A stretch of 33,983 bases of DNA from Proteobacteria bacterium UBA1673 (GTDB taxonomy: Bacteria > Pseudomonadota > Gammaproteobacteria > Comchoanobacterales > Comchoanobacteraceae), in the NCBI GenBank assembly GCA_002320385.1, contig DCKN01000018.1, forward strand, positions 1,158-35,140. Direction: 5' to 3'. The notes below the pieces were generated by a model, which worked only from the letters and a program-made list of their open reading frames with translations, was not told where the DNA came from and ran no database searches. Numbering within the stretch: position 1 is the first letter of the stretch; every line of letters begins with the position of its first letter. Below are positions 8,294 through 16,100 of the stretch, piece after piece. Both the position numbers and the translations under genes were made by a program.

Positions 8294-9466
8294 ATGCAAC
8301 TAAAAAACAACAAGATTGTGATTATTGGGTCTGGAATGGCAGCGTATATGTTAGCACAAAATATTCGTCAAGAAAGCGCTGATATAGACATTACCATCAT
8401 CGCTGAAAGAGACGGACGATTTTACCCAAAGCCAATGTTGTCAACGGCATTATTTCACAAGAAAACACCCTCGGACATCGAGACAGCGTCATCCAATGAA
8501 ATGATGAGCAAATACGCTATCAACATTATGACCAATCAAAAAGTTCATGAGATTGATAGAAAAAATCAGAGCGTGATTTTATCAGAACAGACCGTACATT
8601 ATGATAAACTCGTTTTAGCAGTTGGCTCAATAGCCAATGAAATTCCAAATATATCACCAACGGATGGCTATGTGAGTATCAATGCCATAGAAGATTATGA
8701 GGTGTTGTTGCAAAAGCTGGATCAAGCCAAAAAAATTCTGGTGATTGGGTCTGGATTAGTTGGCGTTGAGTTTGCACATGATTTATTACAATCTGGCTAC
8801 GAGGTCTCCATGGTCTCTCAAGATGTCAGCGCACTTTGGCCATTAATTCCAAGAGAAATCGGCATTGTTTGTCGAGACCATCTCATCAGTAGGGGCTTAG
8901 ATTGGTTTGTCGATAAAGGGGTGATAGGCTTAAAAAGTAACCATGACCAAATCACGGTTCAATTTTCTGAGCACCCAGAAAAAACGTATGATCTCGTTTT
9001 GTCGGCCATAGGAATTAAGCCAAGGATTGAGCTAGCGAAAGCAGCAAATCTAGACATTAATCTTGGAATAGTCACTGATGCATGGGGAAAAACCAATGAT
9101 CCGAATATCTATGCACTTGGTGATTGTGCTGAAATACATGGTTTGGTATTAACCTATGTTGCGCCAATCAAACAACAGGCACTTGCAATCGCCAAAAGTC
9201 TGACAGGCAATAAGACTAAGATAAGCTATCCCCCGATGCCTGTTGTAGTCAAAATGCCAACGTTCCCTTTGACATTAGTGCCAGTTAGGCAAGTGCATCC
9301 CACCGGCGAGTGGTGTATGCATCAAAATGACGAAAATGATGGACTCATTGCAGGGTTTTATCATCCCGAAAAAGGATTACAAGGGTTTGTGTTGGCAGGT
9401 CCGGCCACACGTTTACGTAATGAGTGGCTAAAAAAAATGCCAGAGTCTATCTTGGATAGCGCGTAA
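8294..9466 (+). CDS. Rubredoxin-NAD(+) reductase-like FAD flavoprotein
   Basis: This is a pyridine nucleotide-disulfide family flavoprotein of 390 residues. It has an N-terminal FAD motif (IVIIGSGMAAYMLA), an NAD(P) motif in the middle (ILVIGSGLVGVEFA) and the second FAD signature (NIYALGDCAE). The segments YPKPMLSTA, SAIGIKPR, YPPMPVVVKMP and PLTLVP match the rubredoxin reductases of pseudomonads (AlkT/RubB type), which pass electrons from NADH to rubredoxin. No redox CxxC is present, so it is not a thioredoxin or lipoamide reductase. No rubredoxin gene is in the window, so the partner is unknown. The ATG at 8294 is preceded by GGAG (8285-8288) and lies 2 bp after the spoT stop, which indicates one operon; an upstream in-frame codon inside spoT is less likely. 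Confidence 0.85.
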   Translation: MQLKNNKIVIIGSGMAAYMLAQNIRQESADIDITIIAERDGRFYPKPMLSTALFHKKTPSDIETASSNEMMSKYAINIMTNQKVHEIDRKNQSVILSEQTVHYDKLVLAVGSIANEIPNISPTDGYVSINAIEDYEVLLQKLDQAKKILVIGSGLVGVEFAHDLLQSGYEVSMVSQDVSALWPLIPREIGIVCRDHLISRGLDWFVDKGVIGLKSNHDQITVQFSEHPEKTYDLVLSAIGIKPRIELAKAANLDINLGIVTDAWGKTNDPNIYALGDCAEIHGLVLTYVAPIKQQALAIAKSLTGNKTKISYPPMPVVVKMPTFPLTLVPVRQVHPTGEWCMHQNDENDGLIAGFYHPEKGLQGFVLAGPATRLRNEWLKKMPESILDSA

Positions 9467-9520
9467 TAAAAATACTATTTGAGAGCAAATGCATTGAATC
9501 TATCGACCGTTTATTACGCG
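9460..9520. repeat. 11-bp inverted repeat spanning the reductase stop codon, with a nested hairpin
   Basis: CGCGTAATAAA (9460-9470, containing the TAA stop) and TTTATTACGCG (9510-9520) are perfectly complementary. The loop holds a second stem, ATTTG-AGAG-CAAAT (9477-9490). No long T-run follows. It may act as a 3' end stabiliser or attenuating structure of the spoT-reductase transcript. Confidence 0.6.
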
Positions 9521-9571
9521 TCTGTTAATCATATTATTAAGCAATATAAAACGATCATATACATAAGAAAA

Positions 9572-9600
9572 TTGAGATTTATTACTGAATAAGCTATCAT
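9572..9600 (+). promoter_or_regulatory. Candidate promoter for pcnB-feoA-feoB
   Basis: TTGAGA (9572-9577), a 17-bp spacer and TATCAT (9595-9600) lie 38 bp before the pcnB start. No FUR-like palindrome was noticed here. Confidence 0.5.
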
Positions 9601-9638
9601 AGCGCATCGTAGTAAATGCGCCCAAAAAGGAGATCAGG

Positions 9639-10880
9639 TTGCGCTATATCTGGAATAAATTATATCAAACGCTCTATTACTTTGGTGTTTATTGTAAGTT
9701 TTGGCCGGGGCCTAAGCGGTATATGCTGAGTGAGCTTGGGTTAGATTCAAAACACTTCAATCAAGCCATCGCAAAAATAGCATTAGATCTGCAACAACAT
9801 AACTATGAAGCCTATATCGTTGGGGGTGCGTTAAGAGATTTACTGTGTGATGCAACAATCAAGCCAAAAGATTTCGATATCGTGACATCAGCACTACCAC
9901 AACAGGTCAAACGATGCTTTTCTCGCAGCAGAGTCATCGGCAAACGCTTTAAAATCGTTCATGTGCCAGTCGTCAAAGATATTGTTGAAGTCAGTACGTT
10001 TCGTGGTAAAAGTTCGTGGTTATCGAGATGGCGGGGCGCAAGATACCAAAATAATATCTATGGTAGCTTAGAACAAGACGTGTGGCGTCGTGATTTTACA
10101 GCGAACGCGCTTTACTATAATGTCAAAACGAGCGAAGTGGTTGACTTTGTTGGCGGCGTCGAGCACATCAAAGCAAAAAAATTAGTCATGATTGGAGACT
10201 GCGCTAAGCGTTTTAAAGAAGACCCTGTTAGAATTTTGCGCGCGTTGCGCTTTACTGCTAAAACAGGGTTTGAGATTAGCGATACTATGAAAAAAGAGAT
10301 TCAAAAGAAAAAAGTCTTACTACAACAGGTTTCTAAAGACCGATTATTGCTAGAGTTGGTCAAGCTCTTCAGTCATGGTCATTGTAAAAAATCTATGCAG
10401 CTTCTACAAGACTTCCATTGCCTTTCAATCTTGTTCCCAGGGTTTGGACGCATGCCATTGAACTTTAATCGTATCCAGCCTTTCTGGGACCGTGCTTTTG
10501 CTAATATCGATCATCACTATCGACAGAAAAAGAGACTTAGCAGTAGTTTCTTATTTGCCATATTGCTATGGCCCATTTTTGAAACCCAAAAGAAAAAAAT
10601 AAAACGAATAAATATCTTTCAATATAAAAAACTGGTCAATCGAGTATTAAAGTTTGAGAGCCGCTACATCGCAATACCCAAGAAGTTACAAGAGGCAATC
10701 AAAGAGCTATGGCTACTACAGTATACTTTTGAGACAAAAACAACTCCGTTTGGACCGGATAGGGTGCGCCAAGCTCGGTTTCATTACGCATATGAGCTAC
10801 TGATGATTAGAGCAAAATCAGATGAGAGGCTAGCTGAGAAAGCGCTAATGTGGCAGCCAAAACGAGAAAATCATTCTTAA
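9639..10880 (+). CDS. pcnB: Poly(A) polymerase I
   Basis: PcnB adds 3' poly(A) tails to RNA and promotes decay. The nucleotidyltransferase core is clear: YIVGGALRDLL (59-69), the catalytic Asp pair in PKDFDIVT (D78, D80), the KRFKIVHV segment that separates poly(A) polymerases from CCA-adding enzymes (103-109) and RRDFTANALYY (150-160). EDPVRILRALRF follows, then a helical domain ending with IPKKLQEAIKELWLLQ. At 413 residues it is shorter than the E. coli enzyme, mainly because the Arg-rich C-terminal tail is missing. It starts at TTG, preceded by AAGGAG (9627-9632) at 6 nt; E. coli pcnB is also known to use a non-AUG start. feoA follows after 21 bp. Confidence 0.93.
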   Translation: MRYIWNKLYQTLYYFGVYCKFWPGPKRYMLSELGLDSKHFNQAIAKIALDLQQHNYEAYIVGGALRDLLCDATIKPKDFDIVTSALPQQVKRCFSRSRVIGKRFKIVHVPVVKDIVEVSTFRGKSSWLSRWRGARYQNNIYGSLEQDVWRRDFTANALYYNVKTSEVVDFVGGVEHIKAKKLVMIGDCAKRFKEDPVRILRALRFTAKTGFEISDTMKKEIQKKKVLLQQVSKDRLLLELVKLFSHGHCKKSMQLLQDFHCLSILFPGFGRMPLNFNRIQPFWDRAFANIDHHYRQKKRLSSSFLFAILLWPIFETQKKKIKRINIFQYKKLVNRVLKFESRYIAIPKKLQEAIKELWLLQYTFETKTTPFGPDRVRQARFHYAYELLMIRAKSDERLAEKALMWQPKRENHS

Positions 10881-10901
10881 TAACAAGGTAAAGGGGCCTG
10901 C

Positions 10902-11144
10902 ATGCAATCAATAGATGTCAATGAAGCGCTTGGAAAGAAGCTGATGATTGTTTCACTCAGGCGCTTTTCGGTTGCCAAAAGAGAAGAACTTTACATCAGA
11001 GGACTTTTACCTGGAAAAATGTTACAATTAGTACAGATTAGCCCGATGGGAGACCCATTGATTATTCGCGTTGACCAACAAAAATTTGCAATGAATTGTG
11101 ATACTTGGGCGCAGCTGGATTTGGAGGAAATACCTACATGTTGA
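10902..11144 (+). CDS. feoA: Ferrous iron transport protein A
   Basis: FeoA is a small cytoplasmic SH3-like protein needed for FeoB-driven Fe(II) uptake. The 80-residue product shows the family pattern: a basic N-terminal strand, IRGLLPGKMLQLVQISPMGDPLIIRV in pieces (IRGLLPG at 52% of the length's first half, then SPMGDPL), and a C-terminal strand. GGGG (10892-10895) precedes the ATG. It overlaps feoB by 7 bp, which implies translational coupling. Confidence 0.9.
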   Translation: MQSIDVNEALGKKLMIVSLRRFSVAKREELYIRGLLPGKMLQLVQISPMGDPLIIRVDQQKFAMNCDTWAQLDLEEIPTC

Positions 11145-13375
11145 ATAACAAGACCGTCGGTATTATCGGGAATCCAAATGTTGGGAAAACTTATCTTTTT
11201 AATAGGATGACTGCTTGCGTTGGTTGCGTGGGTAACTGGGCTGGAGTCACAGCAACTACGTGTGAATCACGCACTTGTGGCGAAGACCAATATCGGTTAT
11301 TGGATTTGCCTGGCTGTTACCATCTCGCTGAAGGAAGAGAAATCCAAGCAACAGAAGGGCAGCAAGAAGTAGCGTCGTATCTTTCTAAGCGTGATGTTGA
11401 TCTATGGCTTAATGTCCTAGACGTAACAAATCTACAGCAACAACTTTACTTGACGATTCAGCTACTTGAAGCAGGAAAGCGCGTCATTTGTGTCATCAAT
11501 CGTATTGACTTGTTGCCAAAAGTCCAAAAAGAAATTGATATTACTGAGTTAGGAAAGCTTCTACAGGTGCCAATTGTCAAGGTGTCTGCAAAGCTTGGCA
11601 TGGGTATGCGCGATTTAGAAGCAGTCATCAAATCAGAGCTGACAAATCCCACATTAGACGGACGCGAGTATCCAGTACAGTACCATCAAGCCATTGAGCA
11701 ACTACTTGATAAAGAGACACATCATGGATTGACAAGGTGGCAGGCGTGGCAGAAGATCATTCAAGCTGATAATCAGCCCGTTGCTCCAGCATGGCACTTC
11801 AATCAACAAATTGCAGAACTACGCAACACCACAGGTACACTAACCGATGTGATGGCGCTAACCAGGACCGAATTTATAGAAAACTGTTGTCAGCGTACGA
11901 TCAAAGAAAAGGGAATATCTCGAGACGATAGAGATAAAATACTCGATAGATGGTTTCTCCATCCTTGGTTGGGTCTGCCTATTTTTTTCGTAATGATGTT
12001 TACCGTATTCTGGTTGAGTATGGGCTGCGGTCAGCTATTACAAGGTATCTTGGAGCCGCTATTGAAGCTAATAACTGTTGAACTACCTACTTTTATTTGT
12101 AAGCTGTATCGCCTTCCAGTTGTTGTAGAAATAGTTTTAGTACACGGGATAGGTATTTCTCTTGTGACAGCCCTCAGCTTTTTTCCAGTATTGCAAGTGA
12201 TGTTTTTTTCACTTTATTTATTAGAGGAAAGTGGTTACATGACCCGGGCTGCTATCGTAATGGATAGAATAATGCGTCAATTAGATTTGCCTGGGGAGTC
12301 TATGGTGGCCCTGGTCCTTGGCCTCGGATGTAATGTTCCTGGAATACTTGCGACTCGCCATATCCCTAAAAAAAACGATAAAATAGTGACAGCCCTCATG
12401 ATGCCTTTTATGTCATGCGGCGCAAGATTAACTATTTTTGCAGTGTTCGCTTCGGTGTTTTTCCCAAGGCAGGCCGCATCCGTTTTGTTCTCTTTATATG
12501 TTCTTGGTATCTCAATCGCATTCTTAACAGGGCTAATTGCACGATTCTGTGGCCTTACTCAGCGACAAACAAGTGACAATTATCTACTTGAGATTCCTGG
12601 ATATCAGTGGCCATCGTGGTCTATGGGTGTCAAACAGGCCTATCAAAGAACACAACGCTTTGTCTGGCGAGCACTCGGTGTCATAGTGCCGATATGTATC
12701 ACATTGGCATTATGCAATCATATTTCTTATACCGGCGAATTATTAATACAGCCAGCAGATAACAGTATTCTAGCATGGTTAGGGAAGTCGCTTAGTATTC
12801 TTTTTTATCCAATTGGCTTACAAGCGGAGCATTGGCCGTTGGTTGTTTCATTACTAATGGGATTACTTGCTAAGGAAGTGGTACTAACAACGCTGAACGT
12901 TTTCTATTCTCAGATGAATACTAACATCACCTTAGCCTCCTCAGCAAACGAGTTGCTCATGGATTGTCTAACAGAAATAGGCACTAATATTAGCCAAGGA
13001 TATAGCTATTTTATTCCATCTTTACATGCAGATCTTCCCGCTTGGGCGTCCTATCTTAATCCTGAGCACATCAATGCTGATGCAGTCATGAGCTATCTAA
13101 TTTTTACTTTATTATACTTCCCTTGTGTGAGCACGCTCTATGCAACCGCACGACAAACATCCTGGCGATGGGCGGGTATATCAGTGTTATGGTCAACAGG
13201 TATTGCGTATCTATGTGCCGCAGGTTATCTCGTGCTAAAAGGTTACGTAACCAACAGTGTGATAGAGCTTTTAATATTGTTAGGAGCGCTTGGCGTAAGT
13301 TACTACATCAAAGAGCAAATAAAAAAGCGTGTCACAGAAAAGCTAAACAAAGCAGAGGGCGTTACGTCACCCTGA
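11138..13375 (+). CDS. feoB: Ferrous iron transport protein B
   Basis: FeoB is the inner-membrane Fe(II) transporter with an N-terminal G-protein domain. The 745-residue product has G1 GNPNVGKT (11-18), a G2 threonine in NWAGVTA (T38), G3 DLPG (56-59), G4 as NRID (121-124) and G5 SAK. Hydrophobic membrane segments run from about residue 280 to 725 with the two Gate motifs (VLGLGCNVPGILATR and LLAKEVVLTTLNV). The ATG at 11138 is preceded by GGAGG (11123-11127) inside feoA; this start gives the normal FeoB N-terminus. There is no feoC downstream. The stop lies 10 bp from the convergent gene at 13386. Confidence 0.95.
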   Translation: MLNNKTVGIIGNPNVGKTYLFNRMTACVGCVGNWAGVTATTCESRTCGEDQYRLLDLPGCYHLAEGREIQATEGQQEVASYLSKRDVDLWLNVLDVTNLQQQLYLTIQLLEAGKRVICVINRIDLLPKVQKEIDITELGKLLQVPIVKVSAKLGMGMRDLEAVIKSELTNPTLDGREYPVQYHQAIEQLLDKETHHGLTRWQAWQKIIQADNQPVAPAWHFNQQIAELRNTTGTLTDVMALTRTEFIENCCQRTIKEKGISRDDRDKILDRWFLHPWLGLPIFFVMMFTVFWLSMGCGQLLQGILEPLLKLITVELPTFICKLYRLPVVVEIVLVHGIGISLVTALSFFPVLQVMFFSLYLLEESGYMTRAAIVMDRIMRQLDLPGESMVALVLGLGCNVPGILATRHIPKKNDKIVTALMMPFMSCGARLTIFAVFASVFFPRQAASVLFSLYVLGISIAFLTGLIARFCGLTQRQTSDNYLLEIPGYQWPSWSMGVKQAYQRTQRFVWRALGVIVPICITLALCNHISYTGELLIQPADNSILAWLGKSLSILFYPIGLQAEHWPLVVSLLMGLLAKEVVLTTLNVFYSQMNTNITLASSANELLMDCLTEIGTNISQGYSYFIPSLHADLPAWASYLNPEHINADAVMSYLIFTLLYFPCVSTLYATARQTSWRWAGISVLWSTGIAYLCAAGYLVLKGYVTNSVIELLILLGALGVSYYIKEQIKKRVTEKLNKAEGVTSP

Positions 13376-13385
13376 CAGTAATTTC

Positions 13386-14189
13386 TTATGTGTTATTAGA
13401 GGTTGGCGTGTGGTTATCGAGATCGCTAGACATTTTTTTTGATCGAAAAGACCCAAATTTGTCACGAATTTTTTGAATCAATCGTTTGACTACAGATCGC
13501 GATTGTTGATTAGATATGGCCGATTGATGCTGGGCAAGGCGATTATTCCGCTCAGGTGTACCGCCACCTCTCACCTTTAATAGACGTTGGCCTGATTGAG
13601 ATTGTTGGATACGTTTTAATTGACCTCTTTTTTCTTTGACCCAGGTTGTGATTTTATGGCTCATCCAGCTATTACTAATGCCCTCAGCAATTTCATTAAT
13701 GACAGATGGATGCGATAACTGATTAATTCGGTTATTAATTGAGCGTCTATCCTTATCACTACAGTGATCAAGTTTACACAAGATTTGATCAAGGAAATCA
13801 ACAGCATCACTATGGGTTAACGAATAAATAGCTAATTTCGATAACGTCTCAGGTCTTTTCAGCTGGCTCATGATGGTATCTGCTGAAGAATGGTGAATTA
13901 AATGATCAACTTCTCCCTCAATATTGTTCAGATATCCCATGGGGTCCTTGGAAAGGTGATCAAATTCAAGTGCAATGGGTTGGCTTAATTTAGGAATAGC
14001 ATCGCGAACAACCTCCTCAGCCAGAGCCAGCTCAGCGCTGATTCTAGTTTCTAGATCGTCGATTTCTGAACTTCCAGTTGTCGATGCCGAACGAATAAGA
14101 GATGTTTTTCTCAGAGGGCCTGCTTGAACAAAGTTTGCAGCAAGAACGAGCGTCATGAGGAAGAACCCAAGTTTGTGTCTTTTTTGCAT
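13386..14189 (-). CDS. Unknown exported protein with signal peptide
   Basis: I do not recognise this 267-residue protein. The N-terminus is a textbook signal peptide: basic MQKRHK, a hydrophobic core (LGFFLMTLVLAA) and a likely cleavage after VQA near residue 22, so the mature protein is periplasmic or secreted. The rest is helical-looking and polar, with two cysteines in CKLDHC and a basic, Gln/Ser-rich C-terminal third (RGGGTPERNNR, then VKRLIQKIRDKFGSFRSKK). I chose the ATG at 14189; an in-frame TTG four codons upstream would put extra residues before the basic n-region. Neither has a clear ribosome binding site. It is convergent with feoB and lies downstream of gdhA, 89 bp away. Confidence 0.7.
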   Translation of the reverse strand: MQKRHKLGFFLMTLVLAANFVQAGPLRKTSLIRSASTTGSSEIDDLETRISAELALAEEVVRDAIPKLSQPIALEFDHLSKDPMGYLNNIEGEVDHLIHHSSADTIMSQLKRPETLSKLAIYSLTHSDAVDFLDQILCKLDHCSDKDRRSINNRINQLSHPSVINEIAEGISNSWMSHKITTWVKEKRGQLKRIQQSQSGQRLLKVRGGGTPERNNRLAQHQSAISNQQSRSVVKRLIQKIRDKFGSFRSKKMSSDLDNHTPTSNNT

Positions 14190-14278
14190 GACAAAAGCCA
14201 ATATTACTTAAGCATGGTATAGCACAGATTAGGTGTTACGTTTGAATTATTGAAGAAATGATAAAGCTGGCTGAGTAC

Positions 14279-15634
14279 TTACACACCAAAAGCGAGCATA
14301 ACATCTGCAATTTTTTTAAATCCGACAATATTTGCGCCGCGCGCATAGTTGACAACTTCTCCCGCGCTATGTCCTGAGTAACGCAGGCATTGATCGTGAA
14401 TATTCTTCATAATGCTTTGAAGCTTCTCATCAACTTCTACATGAGACCAGAAGTAGCCCATTGCGTTCTGTGACATCTCTAAGCCTGACACAGCAACACC
14501 ACCAGCATTCGCTGCCTTACCTGGTGCATATATAACACCATGTTTTCTAAAGACATTAATTGCCCCAGGGGTCACTGGCATATTCGCACCCTCAACGACA
14601 ACCTTCACGCCTCCGGAATGAAGTGCATTTGCGTCCTCGACATCAATTTCATTTTCCGTCGCACATGGCAACGCGATATCAGCAGGCATGTGCCATGGTG
14701 TTTTACCTGGGTGGAACGATAAGTCAGGGTACTGCTGAAGAATGTGCGCAAGGGGTTGGTGCTTGTTAAATCGCAATGTCATAATATCTGACAATAGCGA
14801 CTGAGTTAAACCACTAGGGATATGTAAAAAGCCTTTGGAGTCAGATAGGGAAATGATTTTTGCACCAAGTGTGAGGAGTTTTTCTGCAGCATACAATGCG
14901 ACGTTTCCCGAGCCAGATATTAACACCTGTTTGCCTTCAACAGTGTCGCGCTGGTGCTTGAGTATATGCTTGAGAAAATACACAGCACCATAGCCTGTTG
15001 CTTCTAATCGAACATTACTACCGCCAAATGAAATGCCTTTGCCGGTAAGTGTCCCTGGCGCAATTGTTGCAATACGCTTCATCTGTCCAAACATGTAGCT
15101 GATCTCACGACTACCAACACCAATATCACCGGCCGGAACATCTTTGTCCTTACCAATAAATGGAAGTAGCGCAGTAATGAATGCTTGGCAGAATCGCTTG
15201 ATTTCTGACTCTGACTTGCCCTTTGGATCAAAATCACTACCACCTTTACCTGAGCCAAGCGGCATCCCGGTTAAGCTGTTTTTAAATGTCTGTTCAAACG
15301 CAAGGAATTTTAGAATACTTTCGTTGACAGATGGGTGGAAGCGCAAGCCGCCTTTATAAGGACCAATCGCATTATTGCCTTGAACTCGAAAGCCGCGGTT
15401 CACATGGACATTGCCGTGATCGTCGTCCCATGTAACTTTAAAGATAATGATACGATCAGGCTCACAGATCCGTTCCAACAAGCTATCTCTCGCGTAAGCA
15501 GGATGCTCTTGTATCCATGGAATCACATCAGTCAATACCTCATACACGGCTTGAATGTACTCGGGTTGTCCAGGGTTTTTTTGCTCCAGGCGACGCATAA
15601 AACTTGCAAAATCAATCGATGTGGCCACTTTCAT
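14279..15634 (-). CDS. gdhA: NADP-type glutamate dehydrogenase
   Basis: GdhA makes glutamate from 2-oxoglutarate and ammonium. The 451-residue product matches hexameric bacterial GDH across its length: YKGGLRFHPSVN with the substrate lysine, PLGSGKGGSDFDPKGKSE with the second conserved lysine, DVPAGDIGVGSREI, the dinucleotide fold ISGSGNVALYAAEKL and PGKAANAGGVAVSGLEM. The ATG at 15634 is preceded on its strand by AAGGAG (15644-15639); a TTG seven codons upstream overlaps this site and is less likely. The length and motifs fit the NADPH-dependent assimilatory class (EC 1.4.1.4). NADP specificity is inferred from family likeness. Confidence 0.95.
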   Translation of the reverse strand: MKVATSIDFASFMRRLEQKNPGQPEYIQAVYEVLTDVIPWIQEHPAYARDSLLERICEPDRIIIFKVTWDDDHGNVHVNRGFRVQGNNAIGPYKGGLRFHPSVNESILKFLAFEQTFKNSLTGMPLGSGKGGSDFDPKGKSESEIKRFCQAFITALLPFIGKDKDVPAGDIGVGSREISYMFGQMKRIATIAPGTLTGKGISFGGSNVRLEATGYGAVYFLKHILKHQRDTVEGKQVLISGSGNVALYAAEKLLTLGAKIISLSDSKGFLHIPSGLTQSLLSDIMTLRFNKHQPLAHILQQYPDLSFHPGKTPWHMPADIALPCATENEIDVEDANALHSGGVKVVVEGANMPVTPGAINVFRKHGVIYAPGKAANAGGVAVSGLEMSQNAMGYFWSHVEVDEKLQSIMKNIHDQCLRYSGHSAGEVVNYARGANIVGFKKIADVMLAFGV

Positions 15635-15648
15635 AAATCTCCTTGCGA

Positions 15649-15700
15649 TAGACAATCAATCGTATTCTGCAATCGTAATCGATTTGCCATCTATTGTCTA
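15649..15700. repeat. 8-bp inverted repeat in the gdhA leader
   Basis: TAGACAAT (15649-15656) and ATTGTCTA (15693-15700) are perfect complements. The arm nearest the gene ends 4 bp from the gdhA ribosome binding site. It could be an operator or an mRNA stem. The loop is 36 nt, so stability as RNA is uncertain. Confidence 0.4.
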
Positions 15701-15714
15701 CGAGATCATGCATA

Positions 15715-15742
15715 ATTATCGACAATTAGTATTGGTTGTCAT
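15715..15742 (-). promoter_or_regulatory. Candidate promoter for gdhA
   Basis: On the minus strand, ATGACA (15742-15737), a 16-bp spacer and GATAAT (15720-15715) match the sigma70 consensus at five of six positions each. Transcription would start near 15708, giving a leader of about 75 nt that contains the inverted repeat at 15649-15700. Confidence 0.4.
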
Positions 15743-16100
15743 TACCGAATAGGGTTACGGTAAGTACTCGAATTGACAGCCTAAGAAACTAGTCTTGCAG
15801 ATAATTGATCTGGGCCATCACGCAACACCAAGGCATCGCTTGAAGAGTGATTAGCCACATACAATCAAAATGCATTAAAAATTGATAACAAAGTAATTTG
15901 ATTTTTATGGGTCTCGCCCGCACACATAGTCTCGTTGTATAACGGGATACACGATCATGAAAGATTATTGAAAAATTTAGATACTTGAAACAACCTCTAA
16001 AGCCAATGACAAATCATCGGCGAGCGTAAGATAGTAGCAGTGATGATTGCAAAAACGACAGTGATCAGGAATAATGAGGAATACACAAAAAGGGCTTGTA

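Larger units (their letters stand above)
15635..16100. other. Divergent gdhA-murJ intergenic region
   Basis: About 465 bp lie between the gdhA and murJ starts. Apart from the gdhA promoter and inverted repeat described separately, I see no RNA gene, no small gene with a good start and no clear murJ promoter. rpsT, which often neighbours murJ in related bacteria, is not present. Confidence 0.5.
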
